This document shows, piece after piece, positions 15,052 through 21,820 of a stretch of 21,820 bases of DNA; within the stretch, counting starts at the first letter, position 1, and the number at the start of each line of letters is the position of its first letter. Source of the DNA: an uncultured Porphyromonadaceae bacterium (GTDB lineage: Bacteria > Bacteroidota > Bacteroidia > Bacteroidales > Muribaculaceae); NCBI GenBank assembly GCA_947177595.1, contig CAMWUZ010000007.1, positions 1 to 21,820 on the forward strand. The letters run 5' to 3'. The notes below the pieces were generated by a model. That model did no database searches, was not told where the DNA came from, and saw nothing but the letters and a program-made list of their open reading frames with translations. The position numbers and the translations under genes were made by a program.

Positions 15052-17412
15052 ATGAAGCGTTTCCTCAAATATATCTTTTGCCTTATTACATCAATTGCCG
15101 GACTGGTTTCCTGCACCGTTTCCGAGGCAAACCTGCCGGAGATTCCGGAGCAGGGGAGCTGCATCACCATTCTGGCTCAGCCGGTGGATATGCTTCCCGA
15201 AATTGTAGCGTCACGTGCATCCAATGAGTCCAAGACCGCAGCAGAGAAGAAAATCAACCGTCTCCATATCTTCTTTTTCGATAAGAACGGCAATTTCCTC
15301 ACTCCCGATCCGCAGTGTGAGGAATCATTTGGCGCTTACCATATCGTTGATCTTGAAAACAGCACCTCGACGGCGGTGATTGTTCCTAAAAATGCCTTTA
15401 TAGATCAGGAGAACCTTGAAGGAATCCATATAATCGCTATCGCCAACCCGATATGCGACAGAGCCGACTGTGATCACACCGACTGCTCGTTTAAGGTCGC
15501 TGATCTGAACCCGGATGGGGATATATGTCACGGCGATAAGTCCGATCCGAAGGCTGACAAGACCATCCGCAATCTCGATGATCTGTTGAATTGGTACTAC
15601 CGACCCGCCCCCAGAGAGGATATAACCGCTCTCCCTGACGGCGGTATGCCGATGATGGCTCATTTTACAGCTCCCGAAAATGATGCGAAGATATTCTCGC
15701 ATGAAGGGCAGATAAAGCTCCCGTTACGAGCACTTATGGCGAGGGTGGACGTGGTGGTTGCGCTTACTCCGGTGGAAACCAGCGAAGATCATCTGTTCCC
15801 CACTCTCAGAGTTACCGAATACGGTGTGAAAAATATGCCTGATTGCATTCCTCTGGCAGAAATCGCTGAAGGAGCGGCAAGCGATGTTGCTCCGGAAGAG
15901 ATAATCAAGGAGAAAACAGTTCAGGTGGATGACCGAGATATTATTGAGGGACAGGAAGCCAAGTTGTTTACTTATTATACCTATGAGAATGTGAGGCTTC
16001 GCACACGCGACCCGCAGGAAATCTATCCCGAGGCGGTCAAGAGCATGGGCGAGGATGTGCGCCAGCGATGGAAACCGCTTGTTGCCGATGAAAATGCAAG
16101 CGCATTCTTGATAAAGGGCGAGTTTACCGACCATCAGGGATTCAGATACAAGGCGGAATTTACCGTATATCTCGGCAGCGATGTGATTGATAATTTCGAA
16201 GTGCGTCGCAATCATTGCTACAAAAATACTCTCTCTATCCGCGGTCTTAATAACATCAGTTCTGACCAGAGCTATTGCACCTTTGACGCGCGTGTCAATA
16301 TGGATACTTACAACGAAATGTATGTCTCGATTCTCAATGAACGCCATCTTGATGCCCACTGGTGTGTTCTGCCGATGGATATTTATTTTCTTGGTGATGC
16401 AGGGGGCGAATGCACTGTCACGATTCCGGAGGAGTATCGTAACTGGATTCATCTTGACCATTGTAGCTCTGAAGGGATGGCTCCCGAAGATTTCAGAGCG
16501 GGCTGGGGTTGCAAGGACTATTTTACAGAGGATATGTGGGAAATAGTGCCAAACACCTCTGCAACCGTTACCCGCAGCCGCGACAGGATTTATTTTTATG
16601 TTGATGAAAACGCCTCAACCAAGCCGCGTATGGCTACGGTCGAAGTGTATTATAAGTCTGCAAACGAAGACCGTACCGACTACATAGAGATAGAGCAGGC
16701 GGGACTGCTGCCGTTCACTTACGAGGGCACCACATACTATATGGAGGCATACGAGGAGTATGCCATGCACTATGACCCTCTTGACCTACACGGAGCAAGC
16801 GGAAATTACGACCCCGAAGGAATTCCCTGGGCATCAGAAGGTAGCGGATTAGAAAATAAAGAAACCGCAACATCAAATTTCTGGGCTACGACAATGACAC
16901 CTTTTGATACTCCCAATGCTACAGGTTGGGATATCACAAATTATTATTTCTGGGGTAGTGGTAGCTCGGCAAAAATCTTGCAGACTCAGTGCAGTGCGGT
17001 AAAAATCAGCAATGAAGCATTGGCTCCTACCGTTTTTCATTATTGCACCGGAAAAAACAAGAGAAATGTTGACGGTAATATAGACCAAAGCAAGTTGCGG
17101 TGGTTTGTGCCCGGAATTAGTGAATTGGAATCAGTGCTGGCACGATATAATAATAACTATCTCGGATTTAATAAAAATTTCTATTGGTCCGCGAATCCAG
17201 CCAAGAGAAAACATGATACTTGGTCGGTAAGTTCGGTAATATATCCCGAACAGTCAGATAGAGCGAGAGCCACTCATTTAAATGAGAATGGCAGCCATAT
17301 TTCAAGTGGGTCAACGGATAATACCGACAATTATCCCAACGGGGGTAGGACTTTGAGGACGCAGAAGCTGAGGGTGAGGGCGATACGTACTGCCGACGGT
17401 GTGACCAATTAG
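15052..17412 (+). CDS. DUF4906-like large fimbrial protein, putative tip adhesin with Lcl/DUF1566-like C-terminus
   Basis: 786-aa lipoprotein with lipobox LVSC (C21) and candidate maturation site ASR-ASN (R55). The N-terminal fimbrillin-like part contains KKINRLHIFFFDKNGNF (66-82) and a Cys/His cluster (C135, C140, C145, C159; H142, H160). The DUF4906 signature NERHLDAHWCVLPMDIYF is at 429-446. A BACON/Ig-like strand set follows and ends in YIEIEQAGLLPF (544-555). The C-terminus (about 590-780) resembles the Lcl/DUF1566 C-type-lectin-like fold, with KLRWFVPGISELESVL (681-696), KNFYWSANP (708-716) and KLRVRAIR (772-779). It is the last gene of the pilus operon and more than twice the size of its neighbours, as expected for a tip. 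Its 3' part is AT-richer than its 5' part. Ligand unknown. Confidence 0.75.
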   Translation: MKRFLKYIFCLITSIAGLVSCTVSEANLPEIPEQGSCITILAQPVDMLPEIVASRASNESKTAAEKKINRLHIFFFDKNGNFLTPDPQCEESFGAYHIVDLENSTSTAVIVPKNAFIDQENLEGIHIIAIANPICDRADCDHTDCSFKVADLNPDGDICHGDKSDPKADKTIRNLDDLLNWYYRPAPREDITALPDGGMPMMAHFTAPENDAKIFSHEGQIKLPLRALMARVDVVVALTPVETSEDHLFPTLRVTEYGVKNMPDCIPLAEIAEGAASDVAPEEIIKEKTVQVDDRDIIEGQEAKLFTYYTYENVRLRTRDPQEIYPEAVKSMGEDVRQRWKPLVADENASAFLIKGEFTDHQGFRYKAEFTVYLGSDVIDNFEVRRNHCYKNTLSIRGLNNISSDQSYCTFDARVNMDTYNEMYVSILNERHLDAHWCVLPMDIYFLGDAGGECTVTIPEEYRNWIHLDHCSSEGMAPEDFRAGWGCKDYFTEDMWEIVPNTSATVTRSRDRIYFYVDENASTKPRMATVEVYYKSANEDRTDYIEIEQAGLLPFTYEGTTYYMEAYEEYAMHYDPLDLHGASGNYDPEGIPWASEGSGLENKETATSNFWATTMTPFDTPNATGWDITNYYFWGSGSSAKILQTQCSAVKISNEALAPTVFHYCTGKNKRNVDGNIDQSKLRWFVPGISELESVLARYNNNYLGFNKNFYWSANPAKRKHDTWSVSSVIYPEQSDRARATHLNENGSHISSGSTDNTDNYPNGGRTLRTQKLRVRAIRTADGVTN

Positions 17413-17873
17413 TTTTTGCCGTAGGCGGCTTCGATAACCCTTGCGGCTATGGAGTAGGGGGTGCCGTCGCTGGTGCGCGGCTTGCCGCTCTTTATATAAT
17501 ACATGTTTCTCTGCTTGTCCCATGATGAAAAGGTGAGCTGTCGCGTCTCACCGGCTGGGACAGTGACATTCAGTTTCACATTTCGGCGATGCAACTGTTT
17601 TCCCTGTTCGTCAAGATAGGTTATCTCCAGGTCTATAAAGTGGAGCGGGCGTCGCGAAGCATTCGTGATGTAGATGCTCTCCTTGTAGGAGCGTAGTGGC
17701 TTGTCATATCCGCTCAGACGGATCATGCCCGGCGATGGCACGAAGAAGTCAAGTGAATCAGCCTTTGCGGGCTGCTCTTTCGTCGGAATCGCTTTCAGTC
17801 CCTTGCGGGTGGTTTTATCTGCGTTGGCGCAGAGTGCCGTGAGCGCTATCAGCAGGGCTAAGATGATTCTCAT
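17409..17873 (-). CDS. Exported protein of unknown function, 154 aa
   Basis: I do not recognise a named family. Residues 1-18 are a signal peptide (LLIALTALCANA). No lipobox, so periplasmic or surface. The mature part reads as one beta-sandwich: GYDKPLRSYKESIYITN (55-71), IDLEITYLDEQGKQLH, and VTVPAGETRQLTFSSWDKQ, which recalls fibronectin-like or FxLYD-type folds; that is inference from strand pattern alone. It is the third gene of the DUF3078 operon, and its ATG overlaps the stop of the 198-aa gene (ATGA, 17870-17873). Its TAA overlaps the tip gene's TAG on the other strand. Confidence 0.8.
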   Translation of the reverse strand: MRIILALLIALTALCANADKTTRKGLKAIPTKEQPAKADSLDFFVPSPGMIRLSGYDKPLRSYKESIYITNASRRPLHFIDLEITYLDEQGKQLHRRNVKLNVTVPAGETRQLTFSSWDKQRNMYYIKSGKPRTSDGTPYSIAARVIEAAYGKN

Positions 17874-18466
17874 AAATATCTCGGTTCAGCCGGTACGGCT
17901 GGGGTGGGAAATATCTTGATGCATCCCATCGGAGCTTCGCCGGTATTGTCTATCTTGCGAACTGCGTAGCGAAACATATATGGCAGCATTCTCCACAGAT
18001 TCAGTGAATATTTCGCTTTCACCGGTTTGAAAATCAGTCGCGATTCCTTTTCGGTGAGTGTGAGGGTGAAATGCTTCGGCATGGTGAGCCTCGCCTTGCG
18101 CCCCGGGGAGGTGTAGATATATGCGTCAAAGGTGTCGCTTCTGCCGCTCGGAGTCAATACGCCCATGAGTGTGCCGGGTCGTATATTACGGTTCTCGCTC
18201 CTCACAACAACCATATTATAGGCAACAGCGCCAGGGAGCTTGCCGGGGTCTGCAGTCCGCTCTATCGCCACTGTAGCGCCGGTGTTCGGAAATTGCCATA
18301 TGCCCTCTATACGGTGAGGTCCCGATTTGGCTATCCGGCTACGGATAGCACCCATGTCGGAGTAGGCGGCACTCGGCGCCGGTGACTCTTTCGGCAGCGA
18401 AACGGGCTTGACCGCTGCGGCGGGCAGAGCGAGGATGAGCAGGAGGAGGCAGAGAACCGACCGCAT
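17870..18466 (-). CDS. Exported protein of unknown function, 198 aa
   Basis: Signal peptide 1-18 (LLLLILALPAAA). The family is not recognised. The segment HRIEGIWQFPNTGATVAIERT (51-71) has the look of a lipocalin-like or small-barrel opening (G-x-W), and strands NMVVVRSENRNI and TFDAYIYTS follow. The C-terminal KYSLNLWRMLPYMFRYAVRKI is basic and aromatic and could be an amphipathic membrane-binding helix. It lies 2 nt after the DUF3078 gene and overlaps the 154-aa gene by 4 nt. Local GC is visibly higher than in the pilus genes. Function is unknown; operon context suggests an envelope role with the barrel protein. Confidence 0.78.
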   Translation of the reverse strand: MRSVLCLLLLILALPAAAVKPVSLPKESPAPSAAYSDMGAIRSRIAKSGPHRIEGIWQFPNTGATVAIERTADPGKLPGAVAYNMVVVRSENRNIRPGTLMGVLTPSGRSDTFDAYIYTSPGRKARLTMPKHFTLTLTEKESRLIFKPVKAKYSLNLWRMLPYMFRYAVRKIDNTGEAPMGCIKIFPTPAVPAEPRYL

Positions 18467-18468
18467 TA

Positions 18469-19857
18469 TCAGTTGTTGGCAAACGTATAACTTACGTTGA
18501 AGCTGAGTATCTCCTTGAATTGGAATTTATGCCATCCCTCATGAACCCGCGGAGTCGAGCTGTCATAACGCATATGGGCGAAAATCTGAGTGGAGAGATA
18601 GCGGTTGATGGTGAATTTGATCGTGTGTTCCCAGTCTGCCTGAAAGAGTTCGTAGTCAGTGAATACAAACAAACGGGAGTTGTAGGATATATTGTAGGCA
18701 AGTTTCCAGTTGAGTTTGTATTCGCCGCTGCTACCGAAGGTGTTCACGGTGTGATGTCCCGGATCGATATTATATGCGGCACGGTTCATGCGGCTACTGA
18801 AACAGGTGACGAGCTGCCACGAAAGAGGGTCTATCGAGGCGTTGAATGTGAAGGTCTTTCGCTTGTTGGTATATTCGTAGGTCATACCGACACCGACATT
18901 GGTCTGCGAGGGTGACATGAATGCGGAGCGGAGTGTGGTGGAGTTTGTGTTGTAGCTTTGCAGCAGCTGGGTCTTGAACTGCACGGAGGTTGAATAATAC
19001 CATCTTCTGAATGCCTTGTAACCGAACTTGCTGTTGAGCTGAAACAGGTCTTCGCTGATATTGTATGAGCGGATGGTGTCATCCGGCGAGCTGTTGATAC
19101 CGAGTTTGTATGATATATTGGTTTCAAACAGGAGTTTGGGATAAAACTTCTGGTTGAGCTTGACGTTGTAAACCAGATTGAGTATCGCTGTGAGAGACCT
19201 GTTGCCGCCCTGATACCAGTTCGGCGAGATATATGCCTGACTGAACATTGCAAGCGCGTCAAATTTCTGGAGCCAGTTGATGCGCTTGACGTTCAGCAGA
19301 TTGTTGACGCTCTCCTTGTCGTCAGATGAAATCTGTTCCTGAAGCACAATTCGTGTGGTCACCGGATCAACGAAGGCGTTGTAGTGTGCAGGCGGTTCCG
19401 GCAGGTTGCGGATGTTGTATTTCACCATCTCGGGATTATTGGCGATGAAGTTCTGCCGCGCTCTGTTGTAGAGCAGGTAGCCGAAATTCAGGTCATCAAT
19501 CCAGTCAAACGTTTCTCCAACCACAGCGGGGCGCTTCTTGGGCATCAACTCCAGTGAGTCGAGAATCTGCCAGTAGTCATACACTATCGGCGCGCCGTAA
19601 GTAGCTACCGGTATATTATACATATGTCGCAGGGGATAGGTGATAACGGTATCCGGCTCGATGTTGGCGGAGTCAATCAGACACACATCGCTTCCTATCT
19701 CCTCGTCAAACCAGGGGAGAATGACGAGAGTATCGTTTTTGACACTCTGAGCGGATTTAGCGCCGAGGCGGAAAATATCTACAGTCTGAGCCGAAGAGAA
19801 TGATGCCGAGAGCATTGAAACCAGCACTGTTATCAATAAGCAAAATGACTTTCTCAT
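18469..19857 (-). CDS. DUF3078 outer-membrane beta-barrel protein
   Basis: 462 aa from the ATG at 19857. I chose this over the in-frame ATG at 19881 because it opens directly into a signal peptide (MRKSFCLLITVLVSML..., ending SSAQ) and the -7 box at 19892-19899 leaves no leader for the longer form. The N-terminal region 30-190 is soluble and may be a periplasmic plug. From SPNWYQGGNRSLTAILNLVY onward the protein alternates aromatic and polar residues over about 12 strands, and ends SFNVSYTFANN with a short tail after the usual terminal aromatic. NWYxGGN and the length fit DUF3078. It leads an operon with two exported unknowns. The transported substrate is not predictable. Confidence 0.85.
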   Translation of the reverse strand: MRKSFCLLITVLVSMLSASFSSAQTVDIFRLGAKSAQSVKNDTLVILPWFDEEIGSDVCLIDSANIEPDTVITYPLRHMYNIPVATYGAPIVYDYWQILDSLELMPKKRPAVVGETFDWIDDLNFGYLLYNRARQNFIANNPEMVKYNIRNLPEPPAHYNAFVDPVTTRIVLQEQISSDDKESVNNLLNVKRINWLQKFDALAMFSQAYISPNWYQGGNRSLTAILNLVYNVKLNQKFYPKLLFETNISYKLGINSSPDDTIRSYNISEDLFQLNSKFGYKAFRRWYYSTSVQFKTQLLQSYNTNSTTLRSAFMSPSQTNVGVGMTYEYTNKRKTFTFNASIDPLSWQLVTCFSSRMNRAAYNIDPGHHTVNTFGSSGEYKLNWKLAYNISYNSRLFVFTDYELFQADWEHTIKFTINRYLSTQIFAHMRYDSSTPRVHEGWHKFQFKEILSFNVSYTFANN

Positions 19858-19891
19858 GCAAAATAAGTTGAACGTTAGCATCTGTGACTCG

Positions 19892-19923
19892 CAAAATTAC
19901 TAAAAAAACACAACCCCGCCAAA
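19892..19923 (-). promoter_or_regulatory. Promoter of the DUF3078 operon
   Basis: On the minus strand TTTG (19923-19920), a 20-nt spacer and TAATTTTG (19899-19892) match both consensus boxes and spacing for Bacteroidota. An additional TTG sits 11 nt before the -7 box. The leader is about 25-30 nt to the ATG at 19857. Confidence 0.7.
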
Positions 19924-19999
19924 ATCGCCCGGCGAGGAGGGGCTTTAGAGTATCATCCGGTCAGGAATAATTATAAAAAGATTCAGTAATTGATTCGTA

Positions 20000-21253
20000 C
20001 TACATATCCAACGAATGTTCATCCAGCAGAAAATCATATATGCCGATAGTGGTAATTCCTGCCTCATTTCTCAAAACAGGAGTGTCCTCGCCGATGATAA
20101 TGATTTTTTTGAATGAGTCGTCAATATTGCGCAGTGAAGTTTCCTCCTGTTTCATCTTCTCTTCATCCGGCATACGGTAGGCGGATTGGATATAGTAGCG
20201 TCTGCTACCCATATTGCAGACAAAATCCACCTCAAACTGTTTCCTTTCCCGGCTGCCATCCTCTTTTCTAAGATGAACCGGCACGACACCTACATCTACA
20301 TTAAAGCCACGCACACGCAATTCGTTGTATATCACATTCTCCATCAGATGTGAAGGTTCGGTCTGCCGGAAATTAAGCAGGGCGTTGCGTAAACCGCAGT
20401 CAGTAAAATAATACTTATACGGGCTGTCGATATACCTTTTCCCTTTAACATCATACCGGCTTGCCTTCTCCACAAGGAATGAATCACAGATGTATTCCAG
20501 ATACGATGTGAGCGTCATGCGGTTTACTTTCGTATGTTTTACACTCTCGAATGTGTCAGTCAGTTTGGTCGGATTTGTCAATGCGCCGATATGCGAAGCA
20601 AGAATATTGAGCAGTTCATCAAGCATCTCTGTATTCTTTATGCCTTGGCGCTCCTTTATATCCTTGATATAGGTATGGGTAAAAAGCCCTTTCAGATACT
20701 CGTTCTTTTCTTCCTCAGATGATTTCTGAACAACCTGCGGCATACCTCCGAAAAGCATATAAGCGGTTAACGCCCGGTCTTTCTGCAAGTCCATGTAAGG
20801 GAAGACTTCACCGAAGCTGAGTGGGTAAAGTTTTATCTCGTCACCTCGTCCTCTGAATGTTGTGATTACATCTTTGGATAGGAATCGCGCGTTGCTGCCT
20901 GTTACATACACGTCGGCGTTGGGCATATTGAGATAGCTGTTGAGTACGTCCTCAAACTCGCTGACATGCTGTATCTCATCAATCATTATATAATGGACAG
21001 ATTCGTCAGTGAGTTTTGAGTCGATATAATCAAGCAGTGCATCAGGATCACGCAGTTTCTTGTTGCGTCTGTCTTCAAGATTGATCGTGATTATGTGGTC
21101 GTTTTCTACGCCTTGCTCCCTGAGCCACCCTGCGTAAAGGGTAGATAACAGGAATGATTTGCCACAGCGTCTTACACCCGTGACTATCTTTATCATTCCG
21201 TTGTGTCTGCGAGAAATGAGCTTATGCAGGTATATAGGTCTTTGTATTATCAT
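20000..21253 (-). CDS. ATP-binding protein, AAA_14 / DUF4143 family
   Basis: 417 aa from the ATG at 21253, where family proteins usually begin (MIIQRPIYLHKL). The in-frame ATG at 21334 would add 27 unrelated residues and lies upstream of the -7 box. Walker A is GVRRCGKS (26-33), Walker B is YIMIDEIQ (88-95), a sensor-like TGSNARFLS is at 118-126, and the basic TTFRGRGDE follows. The C-terminal DUF4143 part has YYFTDCGLRNALL, ENVIYNELRVRGF and QFEVDFVC then YYIQ, the layout of a degenerate PD-(D/E)XK nuclease fold. Families of this type are widespread in Bacteroidota in multiple copies, and their cellular role is not settled. No partner gene is obvious apart from the ORF6N gene upstream. Confidence 0.88.
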   Translation of the reverse strand: MIIQRPIYLHKLISRRHNGMIKIVTGVRRCGKSFLLSTLYAGWLREQGVENDHIITINLEDRRNKKLRDPDALLDYIDSKLTDESVHYIMIDEIQHVSEFEDVLNSYLNMPNADVYVTGSNARFLSKDVITTFRGRGDEIKLYPLSFGEVFPYMDLQKDRALTAYMLFGGMPQVVQKSSEEEKNEYLKGLFTHTYIKDIKERQGIKNTEMLDELLNILASHIGALTNPTKLTDTFESVKHTKVNRMTLTSYLEYICDSFLVEKASRYDVKGKRYIDSPYKYYFTDCGLRNALLNFRQTEPSHLMENVIYNELRVRGFNVDVGVVPVHLRKEDGSRERKQFEVDFVCNMGSRRYYIQSAYRMPDEEKMKQEETSLRNIDDSFKKIIIIGEDTPVLRNEAGITTIGIYDFLLDEHSLDM

Positions 21254-21281
21254 AATGCCTATTGTCAAATATTGTGCCTTG

Positions 21282-21770
21282 TCACACTGATTGACAATGC
21301 AAAGGTAGTGAAAGAGGCTGAAAAATGTGCGCATTGCTCATTACAAATCTGCGCATTGTCGTAAAAGCCCGCATTATTCTGATATTGACCTCGATTGCCA
21401 TCTTTGAGCGAAGTACACTGCTCAACATCGCTATACCATTGTCGGTAAATGCATACGGAAGGTATTTTATATTGTGTCCTTGTTTCAAGATCACATTTTG
21501 TGACCTTGAATCTGATGTAGTGGTTTGGAGCATCGATTTTTCAACTTCATCTTTCGTTAATTGAAACATGAAATCTTCCGGGAAGCGCCCGATATTTCGT
21601 TTCACAGCCTGATTGAGCACTCGGGTCTCCACTCCATACAGATTTGCGAGGTCGCTGTCTATCATTACCTGTTGACCGCGAATGACGTGTATCAGATTTT
21701 CAACAGTTATCAAGCCGGAATCAACTTCATCGGATAATGAGCGCCGGAGTGGTTTATTATCTTCCTTCAT
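21282..21770 (-). CDS. ORF6N domain protein, probably truncated at the C-terminus
   Basis: 162 aa. The phage-type DNA-binding ORF6N domain spans about 18-145: GLITVENLIHVIRGQQVMIDSD, LANLYGVETRVLNQAVKRN, RFPEDFMFQLTKDE, LPYAFTDNGIAMLSSVLRS and VNIRIMRAFTTMRRF. Members in Bacteroidales usually continue after the MRRFxxxNAxxFQ segment into a Gln/Glu-rich coiled coil. Here the protein runs into an unrelated tail (PLSLPLHCQSV) and stops. I see no coiled-coil continuation in the other frames before the ATPase gene. It lies 28 nt upstream of the ATPase start. Anti-repressor-like or regulatory function is family inference. Confidence 0.75.
   Translation of the reverse strand: MKEDNKPLRRSLSDEVDSGLITVENLIHVIRGQQVMIDSDLANLYGVETRVLNQAVKRNIGRFPEDFMFQLTKDEVEKSMLQTTTSDSRSQNVILKQGHNIKYLPYAFTDNGIAMLSSVLRSKMAIEVNIRIMRAFTTMRRFVMSNAHIFQPLSLPLHCQSV
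21300..21307 (-). promoter_or_regulatory. -7 box candidate for the AAA/DUF4143 gene
   Basis: TACCTTTG on the minus strand (21307-21300) matches TAnnTTTG and is followed by C. It lies about 47 nt upstream of the ATG at 21253 and inside the 3' end of the ORF6N gene. No good -33 TTTG is present at 19-21 nt, so the match may be chance. Confidence 0.35.
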
Positions 21771-21790
21771 GGTATTTCAATATCAGGCTA

Positions 21791-21798
21791 CAAAATTA
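21791..21798 (-). promoter_or_regulatory. -7 box candidate for the ORF6N gene
   Basis: TAATTTTG on the minus strand (21798-21791), 20 nt before the ATG at 21770. The expected -33 position falls at the window edge and cannot be read. Confidence 0.45.
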
Positions 21799-21820
21799 AT
21801 AAATCTATATAGTATATGTC

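Noticed and set aside
15724..16461. 245-aa open frame on the minus strand inside the tip gene
   Set aside because: It lies wholly antisense to a well-supported gene, has no signal, no recognised motif and no promoter; it is a by-product of codon use on the other strand.
16800..17412. Diversity-generating retroelement target at the tip gene's C-terminus
   Set aside because: Fold and position fit such targets, but I see no reverse transcriptase, no second near-copy of the 3' end and no template repeat in the window. The region is adenine-rich, not adenine-depleted. It would need flanking sequence to revisit.
19858..19999. Terminator for the AAA/DUF4143 gene
   Set aside because: No stem with a following T-run on the minus strand. 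The GC-rich patch near 19925-19943 forms only about four pairs and has no U-tract.
1..21820. tRNA, rRNA, CRISPR arrays, insertion sequences
   Set aside because: No cloverleaf-like segments, no regularly spaced repeats, no transposase reading frame and no terminal inverted repeats were seen on either strand.

Overview
The window looks like a chromosomal segment of a gut Bacteroidales, plausibly Muribaculaceae or Bacteroides-like. Four things point there. Upstream regions carry the Bacteroidota -7 box TAnnTTTG. Start sites mostly lack Shine-Dalgarno sequences. The envelope families (DUF3575, DUF3078, Bacteroidales-type OmpA, fimbrillins) are typical of the order. The M49 peptidase has the HECLGH zinc motif known from Bacteroides thetaiotaomicron DPP III. 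The family-level placement is inference.

Layout. (1) 1-131: two hairpins, one a symmetric two-way terminator, closing the operon to their right. (2) 129-5882, minus strand: dxr, rseP, rlmI-like and a secreted M49 dipeptidyl peptidase, with gaps of 7, -4 and 12 nt, so almost certainly one operon. (3) 5883-6117: divergent intergenic region with a -7 box for dxr, a perfect 8+8 bp palindrome and a structured leader for ompA. (4) 6118-7394: an abundant-type OmpA porin with a strong terminator. (5) 7405-9360: a phosphohexomutase with its own promoter and terminator. (6) 9460-17412, plus strand: a six-gene type V (FimA/Mfa1-like) pilus operon, DUF3575 barrel, DUF5119-like lipoprotein, three fimbrillin-family lipoproteins and a 786-aa DUF4906-like putative tip protein with a C-terminal Lcl/DUF1566-like (C-type-lectin-like) domain. 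(7) 17409-19923, minus strand: a three-gene envelope operon (DUF3078 barrel, then 198-aa and 154-aa exported proteins of unknown function) meeting the pilus operon tail to tail with overlapping stop codons. (8) 20000-21820, minus strand: an AAA/DUF4143 ATPase and an ORF6N-domain protein that appears truncated. No gene-free stretch exceeds 300 bases.

How the genes work together. The pilus genes form a unit. The four putative polymer subunits each have a lipobox Cys at 19-25 and a Ser-Arg-[Ala/Thr] at 46-56, matching the lipoprotein export and Arg-specific maturation known for P. gingivalis FimA and Mfa1. The DUF5119-like protein has the lipobox but not that site, as an anchor or assembly subunit would. 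No Arg-specific protease is encoded here, so maturation would need one from elsewhere. I found no RNA gene, CRISPR array, insertion sequence or reverse transcriptase. The most interesting parts are the tip protein with its compositionally distinct C-terminal domain, the uncharacterised DUF3078 triad, and the regulatory region ahead of ompA.
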